Positions 30,652 to 35,119 of a stretch of 35,119 nt of DNA are shown here, in pieces (the first letter of the stretch is position 1; each line of letters begins with the position of its first letter). This DNA is from UBA9647 sp049522195. GTDB lineage: Bacteria > Bacteroidota > Ignavibacteria > UBA10030. A program made the position numbers and the translations under genes. Location of the stretch: contig JBEKOB010000040.1 in assembly GCA_049522195.1 (NCBI GenBank), positions 1-35,119 on the forward strand, written 5' to 3'. The notes beneath the pieces were generated by a model, which worked only from the letters and a program-made list of their open reading frames with translations, had not been told where the DNA came from and did no database searches.

Positions 30652-32355
30652 ATGGCCATTACACGCGAGCAACAACAACTGCTGGATGTGCTCGTCGCGG
30701 ATAAGATCCTCCAGGCGGACCAGGTCGAATCGAAACATGTAATCCTGGAGGAAACGGCACGACAGAAGGGAATTGCCAGGAGTCTGGTCGAGATTCTTTC
30801 CGTGTCGGAAGACGACATCGTCAACGGCATCTGCAAAGCGTTCGGCCTGGCACGCATGAAGATCTCCTCGGAAATTGACACCGCCCCATCGAACATCCTG
30901 ACGGAAGACGAAATCCTCCGCTATCGCGCCCTTCCCGTTTTCCAGATCGGCCTCGAGCTGACGATTGCTGTCATTGACCCTATCTCGCCGTCGATCCGCA
31001 ATGAACTCCAAAGGATCACCGGTGTGCGCGTCCTGCCGGTGGTGACGACGATTTCCGATTTCGAGATCGCGTTCCAGAAATACGGTGGTGCTCTGGACAA
31101 GCTTGAACGGATCGGCTCATCGCTCGACTTGTCGAAGTACGATGTCCGTAATCGGGGAACAGGGGCAACAGTGCGCGGTATGGACCTCGAAACTGAAGCT
31201 TCGATGTCAAAGCTGGTGGACGAATTACTGCTCCGGGCCGCCAAATCGGGTTCGAGTGACATTCATATTGAGCCGGGCGAAGAAGAGTTGATGGTTCGCT
31301 TCAGGGTGGACGGTGTTTTGCAACGCATCGTCTCACTCCCCATGTCGTATCACCAGGGGCTCATCGCCGTCATTAAAGCGCGGGCGGCGATGGATATGTT
31401 CGAGCGGACGATACCGCTCGATGGAAGAATCACGCTGACGTTTGCCGATCGTGTATTCGACGTTCGAATCAACACGCTTCCTCTGTTGTACGGCGAGAAG
31501 ATGGTACTCCGGCTCTTGAGCAAGACATCGATGATCCTGAGTCTAGACAACCTCGGCTTCTCACGTGAGAATCTCGACAAGTTTCGCTCCTTGCTGACGG
31601 TTCCGAACGGCATTGTCCTGGTGACTGGACCTACGGGGAGCGGTAAGACGACTACGCTGTACGCCGGATTGAATGAGATGAAGAACATCGGCCGCAATAT
31701 CACGACTGTCGAGAACCCGGTGGAGTACAAGCTTGATCTCATCAACCAGGTGCAAGTCGTCGCTGAACGGGGTCTTACCTTCGCGGCGGCGCTCAGAGCA
31801 ATCCTGCGCCAGGATCCAAACGTCGTTCTCATCGGCGAAATTCGCGACTCCGAAACCGGAACAATTGCGACGGAAGCGGCTTTGACCGGACACCTTGTCC
31901 TCAGCACCATGCACACGAACGACGCCGTCGGCGCAATCCCGCGTATGATCAATCTTGGTGTGGAACCATTCTGGGTCAGTGCCTCCATCATCGGCGTGCT
32001 TGCTCAGCGGTTGGTACGCAGGCTCTGCTCCCGATGCTATGAAGAGTACGAACCCGACAGCGCCAAACTTGAAGCTGCCGGATTGTTGAACCTTCCGCTT
32101 GGCACAACCCTGTTCAGGGCCAAGGGATGCAGCTCGTGCAATGGCGTCGGCTATAAGGGTCGGATGGCAATCCACGAAGTTCTTGTTGTAAGCGACGACA
32201 TGCGCGACCTGATCTTCGGGGAAGTCACAACGACGAAGCTCCGGGCGCTTGCTGTCAAGGGGGGGTTCCGGGACATGTACTTCGACGGAATGCAAAAAGC
32301 GATTGCCGGTATCACCTCTCTCGAAGAAGTGCTGCGCGTGACCCGCAAGAATTGA
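30652..32355 (+). CDS. Type IV pilus / type II secretion assembly ATPase (PilB/GspE family)
   Basis: 567 residues. The N-terminal domain (about 1-145) is of the T2SSE_N/MshEN class. The central and C-terminal parts form a hexameric ATPase: Walker A GPTGSGKT (326-333), the Asp box within TTVENPVEY, Walker B VVLIGEIRD (391-399), and the His box LSTMHTND. A four-cysteine zinc motif, Cys459/462 in LCSRC and Cys493/496 in CSSC, is typical of PilB/GspE extension ATPases and absent from PilT. It powers pilin polymerisation at the inner membrane. The start is three bases after the zinc-ribbon stop, so expression is coupled to the regulator and zinc-ribbon genes. No pilin, PilC or secretin gene is in the window, so pilus versus secretion function cannot be decided. 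Confidence 0.93.
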   Translation: MAITREQQQLLDVLVADKILQADQVESKHVILEETARQKGIARSLVEILSVSEDDIVNGICKAFGLARMKISSEIDTAPSNILTEDEILRYRALPVFQIGLELTIAVIDPISPSIRNELQRITGVRVLPVVTTISDFEIAFQKYGGALDKLERIGSSLDLSKYDVRNRGTGATVRGMDLETEASMSKLVDELLLRAAKSGSSDIHIEPGEEELMVRFRVDGVLQRIVSLPMSYHQGLIAVIKARAAMDMFERTIPLDGRITLTFADRVFDVRINTLPLLYGEKMVLRLLSKTSMILSLDNLGFSRENLDKFRSLLTVPNGIVLVTGPTGSGKTTTLYAGLNEMKNIGRNITTVENPVEYKLDLINQVQVVAERGLTFAAALRAILRQDPNVVLIGEIRDSETGTIATEAALTGHLVLSTMHTNDAVGAIPRMINLGVEPFWVSASIIGVLAQRLVRRLCSRCYEEYEPDSAKLEAAGLLNLPLGTTLFRAKGCSSCNGVGYKGRMAIHEVLVVSDDMRDLIFGEVTTTKLRALAVKGGFRDMYFDGMQKAIAGITSLEEVLRVTRKN

Positions 32356-32528
32356 AGTTGTCCGCCGAAGGGGACTCACACGAATCCCAGCGAGCCAAAC
32401 CAGCTCCGCACATGCTCACCGTGGCCTGCACCGTTGATGTACAGCACGCCACTCTTCTCATCTTCCGCTAAATTCCATACACATAAACCCGTACATGTTG
32501 TGTATTGTACCACGCTCGGAGCTTGACC

Positions 32529-35119
32529 ATGAGTAGGTATCAATTCCGACACATCGTTATTGGCCTTGTTCTCCTTCCATCTCTGCTTTGGGCCACACCT
32601 CAACAGTCGATCGAAGAAATCCGGATAAACATTCGACAAGTTGTCGATTCGCTGAACCCCATCGATGCAGGCACGTTTCTCAACGGCTACCGGAAGACCC
32701 TTTCCGGCCAGCTGATCTCTTACCGTTCATCTCATCCTGACGCTGAGGTCGCTCTTCTGGTTCGCTCACGCAAAGAAGTTCACACCATCTCGTGGGAGAC
32801 GGATACGATTCCCGATATCTATTCTGGTGACCAATATCGTTTCATCTGGATTGCCGGCCTGGAGCACGCGGGATTCCAAAACCTGGATGAGGTTCATACC
32901 TTCGACTTTTCCGTCAACGGCGAGCGTTGGTTCACGTTCAAGAACCTGAAAGACTCGACTGCGAAGTTCTGGAAAATCAGGGCGCCAAACGGAGCCCAGC
33001 TGTCGTTTGAAACTGTGACCGTCGATCGTGTCGGCGATCTGTTTGGCACTATGCACCTCGATATTCCAAAGAGACTTGTCGCTGCGGGAAAACCCCTCGT
33101 ACTGGAAGTCAAGGGCGAGGATGCCCGAAGCGACGACTGGTTTATGACATTTCAATACAGCTTCAGTTTCGTACCACGCATCCGGACTGAGCCGGTTGTG
33201 TTACGGGAACAGACGGGACGATCCCAGTTGCTGAGGCTGAGCCTGGACAATTTGCGATCAGGAAGGGGCATCCAGATATCCCTTCCGCAGGGGAGAGGAT
33301 CCATCGTGGACTCGTTGAAGGTGGGTGCTAACGTCTTCCTTGTTCCGGTACCTGCCGTCCAGACAGCCCGGGAGATTCCGGTTTCCTTCAGTGTGAATGG
33401 AAGACCGGTCAGCCGAAGATTTATCACTGTTCGACCGGTGAATAAGCGCGACATCTATATCCTCTCCTATTCTCACAACGATATCGGGTACACGGACCTT
33501 CAGCCGAACATCGAAAAGAAGCAGTGGAGAAATCTCGATGAGGCGCTGCGGCTGATTGCATTGACGAAGAACTACCCCCCGGATGCGCGAGTCAAATGGA
33601 ATATGGAAGTGATCTGGGCGTTGGATGGATACCTTCGCCAGGCGCCGGAATCGAAGCGCAAGGAGGTCATGGATGCGGTGAAAGCAGGCAGTATCGGGCT
33701 GAACGCGTTGTACGCAAACATCCTGACTGGATTGGCGAGTACGGTGGAGATGAATCACTTCACCGAGCGCGCCCGAACTTTGGAGACCGAGTATTCCATT
33801 CCAATCACAACCGCACTCGTATCCGACGTCCCCGGTTTCACATGGGGCATCGTACCGACGCTCGCTCAATCGGGCGTGAAATACTTTTCTATTTCACCGA
33901 ATCCAGGGGATCGAATCGGGTTTACCATTGAGCAATGGGGTGACAAACCGTTCTACTGGCAGTCTCAATCAGGCAAAGAGAAGATTTTGACGTGGGTTGC
34001 CGGAGAAAGTTATGCAAGCTTCTACGAAGGGGACCTGAGTAAGCTCGGAGACGACAAGATTTTCAAGCTCCTGCGGAAACTCGATGAGAGGAAGTATCCG
34101 TATGAAATCGTCCAATTACCCTATACGGTAGGCGGAGACAACGGACCTCCGGACCCGAAGCTGGCGGAGTATGTCAGGAGTTGGAATGAGAGATACGCAA
34201 CGCCCCGGCTGATCATTGCGACGCACAATCAGATGTTCATGGAATTCGAGCGGCGGTATGGAGCGTCGCTGCGAACATACTCCGGTGACTTCACACCATA
34301 CTGGGAGGATGGTGCGGCCTCTTCCGCGTACGAGACCGCACTCAATCGTCGGGCGGCGGACAGGCTGATTCAGGATGAGGCTCTCTGGTCGATGCGCTCA
34401 CCGGCGACGTTTCCGGTGCGGGAGTTCGCGGCGGCGTGGCGCAATGTGATTCTCTACGACGAACACACCTGGGGTGCATACAACAGCATCTCGGAACCTG
34501 ATCTTCCTTTCGTCAAGGGGCAATGGGCGATCAAGCAACATTTCGCACTCGACGCTGACAGTCTGTCAAAAGTACTCGAGCAAAGTATGTCGCCGCAGGC
34601 GCAACAAAAGCGAGATGGGGTTTTTGATGTCTACAATACGCAATCGTGGACGAGAACGGACGTTCTCTATCTGACGCCGGAGCAAAGCGCGTTCGGAGAT
34701 CTTGTCGTGAACGCCGATGGGAAGCGAATTCCGTCTCAAAGGCTCTCCACCGGTGAGCTGGCAGTGCTGTTGAAGAACATGCGTCCGATGAGCTCATTGC
34801 GGATCACCGTGAAGAAGGGAAATGCAACTGGAGAGGGGAGTGTCAGGCTTTCGGGAAATGCCGTCGAAAACGATCTTCTCTCGGTCGCTATCAATAAGAC
34901 GAGCGGTGCCCTCGATAATTTCCAATGGAAGAGAAACGGCCTGCGGATTGTCGATCTCAGCCGGGGTGCAGGCCTGAACGAATTCCTGTATGTCCCTGGT
35001 ACGGATCCATCTGACGCGAAGCGGATCTCCAATGTCAGGGTGAGCGTGAAGGAAAAGGGAAAGCTTGTTTCGTCCCTCCTGGTTGAGGCGGATGCGCCTG
35101 GCTGCAAGAGCTACTCGTA
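32529..35119 (+). CDS. GH38 alpha-mannosidase, secreted (3' end outside window)
   Basis: The frame is open from the ATG at 32529 to the window end, giving 863 residues with the C-terminus missing. GGAG lies seven bases upstream. A signal peptide is seen at 1-22 (HIVIGLVLLPSLLWATP). Residues of about 25-305 are beta-rich sequence with no match I recognise. The GH38 catalytic domain then begins: the zinc-binding HxD of SHNDIGYTD (His316, Asp318) and the expected nucleophile Asp433 in VSDVPGFTWG, followed by FSISPNPGDRIGF. The helical and beta C-terminal region typical of GH38 follows (RDGVFDVYNTQSW). The enzyme would remove alpha-mannose from N-glycan-like or mannan substrates outside the cytoplasm. 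It is preceded by 173 bases without a convincing gene and seems transcribed separately from the pilB operon. Confidence 0.9.
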   Translation, partial: MSRYQFRHIVIGLVLLPSLLWATPQQSIEEIRINIRQVVDSLNPIDAGTFLNGYRKTLSGQLISYRSSHPDAEVALLVRSRKEVHTISWETDTIPDIYSGDQYRFIWIAGLEHAGFQNLDEVHTFDFSVNGERWFTFKNLKDSTAKFWKIRAPNGAQLSFETVTVDRVGDLFGTMHLDIPKRLVAAGKPLVLEVKGEDARSDDWFMTFQYSFSFVPRIRTEPVVLREQTGRSQLLRLSLDNLRSGRGIQISLPQGRGSIVDSLKVGANVFLVPVPAVQTAREIPVSFSVNGRPVSRRFITVRPVNKRDIYILSYSHNDIGYTDLQPNIEKKQWRNLDEALRLIALTKNYPPDARVKWNMEVIWALDGYLRQAPESKRKEVMDAVKAGSIGLNALYANILTGLASTVEMNHFTERARTLETEYSIPITTALVSDVPGFTWGIVPTLAQSGVKYFSISPNPGDRIGFTIEQWGDKPFYWQSQSGKEKILTWVAGESYASFYEGDLSKLGDDKIFKLLRKLDERKYPYEIVQLPYTVGGDNGPPDPKLAEYVRSWNERYATPRLIIATHNQMFMEFERRYGASLRTYSGDFTPYWEDGAASSAYETALNRRAADRLIQDEALWSMRSPATFPVREFAAAWRNVILYDEHTWGAYNSISEPDLPFVKGQWAIKQHFALDADSLSKVLEQSMSPQAQQKRDGVFDVYNTQSWTRTDVLYLTPEQSAFGDLVVNADGKRIPSQRLSTGELAVLLKNMRPMSSLRITVKKGNATGEGSVRLSGNAVENDLLSVAINKTSGALDNFQWKRNGLRIVDLSRGAGLNEFLYVPGTDPSDAKRISNVRVSVKEKGKLVSSLLVEADAPGCKSYS

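Noticed and set aside
32376..32639. 87-codon minus-strand open frame overlapping the GH38 start
   Set aside because: The N-terminal third is antisense to the mannosidase signal peptide region and I recognise no domain. The part at 32376-32528 could be a gene remnant, but nothing supports it.
1..35119. CRISPR arrays, tRNA or rRNA genes, prophage or integrase genes
   Set aside because: I saw no regularly spaced direct repeats, no tRNA-like or rRNA sequence, and no phage or integrase proteins; the only mobile-type gene is the RAYT.

Overview
The window looks like chromosome from a free-living or host-associated anaerobe of the Bacteroidota/Ignavibacteriota (FCB) side of the tree. This rests on protein families: a DUF5916 outer-membrane protein, an S9 dipeptidyl peptidase, DUF5107-TPR and GH29/GH38 glycan enzymes, and an oxygen-sensitive glycyl-radical enzyme. 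Base composition is close to balanced. Many genes carry clear Shine-Dalgarno sequences, which fits Ignavibacteria-like lineages better than classical Bacteroidia. The lineage call is inference; no rRNA gene is present.

Layout. (1) 1-4227, plus strand: the end of one GH29 alpha-L-fucosidase, a REP-associated Y1 transposase with a hairpin repeat on each side, a second secreted GH29, then a uroporphyrinogen-decarboxylase-like protein. (2) 4228-5575: a terminator structure, an ilvE-type aminotransferase on the minus strand, and a divergent promoter region. (3) 5576-9284, plus: activase and glycyl-radical enzyme, recognisable as trans-4-hydroxy-L-proline dehydratase (HypE/HypD) from the full set of active-site residues, then a single-domain response regulator. 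(4) 9320-11617, minus: a short homoserine dehydrogenase and a class-V aminotransferase that lacks the SufS cysteine. (5) 12002-16648, plus: a DUF5916/CBM9-like outer-membrane protein and a secreted DPP-IV-type peptidase with a strong terminator behind it. (6) 16905-21810, plus: an AmmeMemoRadiSam cluster made of a secreted MEMO1-AMMECR1 fusion, a membrane spermidine-synthase-like protein and the radical SAM enzyme with a Tat-like N-terminus. (7) 21937-28224, plus: two very large secreted proteins, DUF5107-TPR and a DUF6067-like putative glycosidase. (8) 28338-29594, minus: a PAS histidine kinase with a cysteine cluster. (9) 29945-32355, plus: a tightly coupled trio of CheY-like regulator, double zinc-ribbon adaptor and PilB/GspE ATPase. 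(10) 32529 to the window end, plus: a secreted GH38 alpha-mannosidase, cut by the window edge.

How it fits together. Fucosidases, mannosidase and the large secreted proteins point to extracellular glycan breakdown. A proline-specific dipeptidase plus a hydroxyproline dehydratase suggest use of proline- or hydroxyproline-rich (glyco)proteins such as collagen or plant wall glycoproteins; this link is inference. The two most unusual parts are the AmmeMemoRadiSam module whose parts appear targeted to the envelope, and the regulator/zinc-ribbon/pilus-ATPase operon, in which the zinc-ribbon protein carries two FliM-like peptides that could bind the CheY-like protein.
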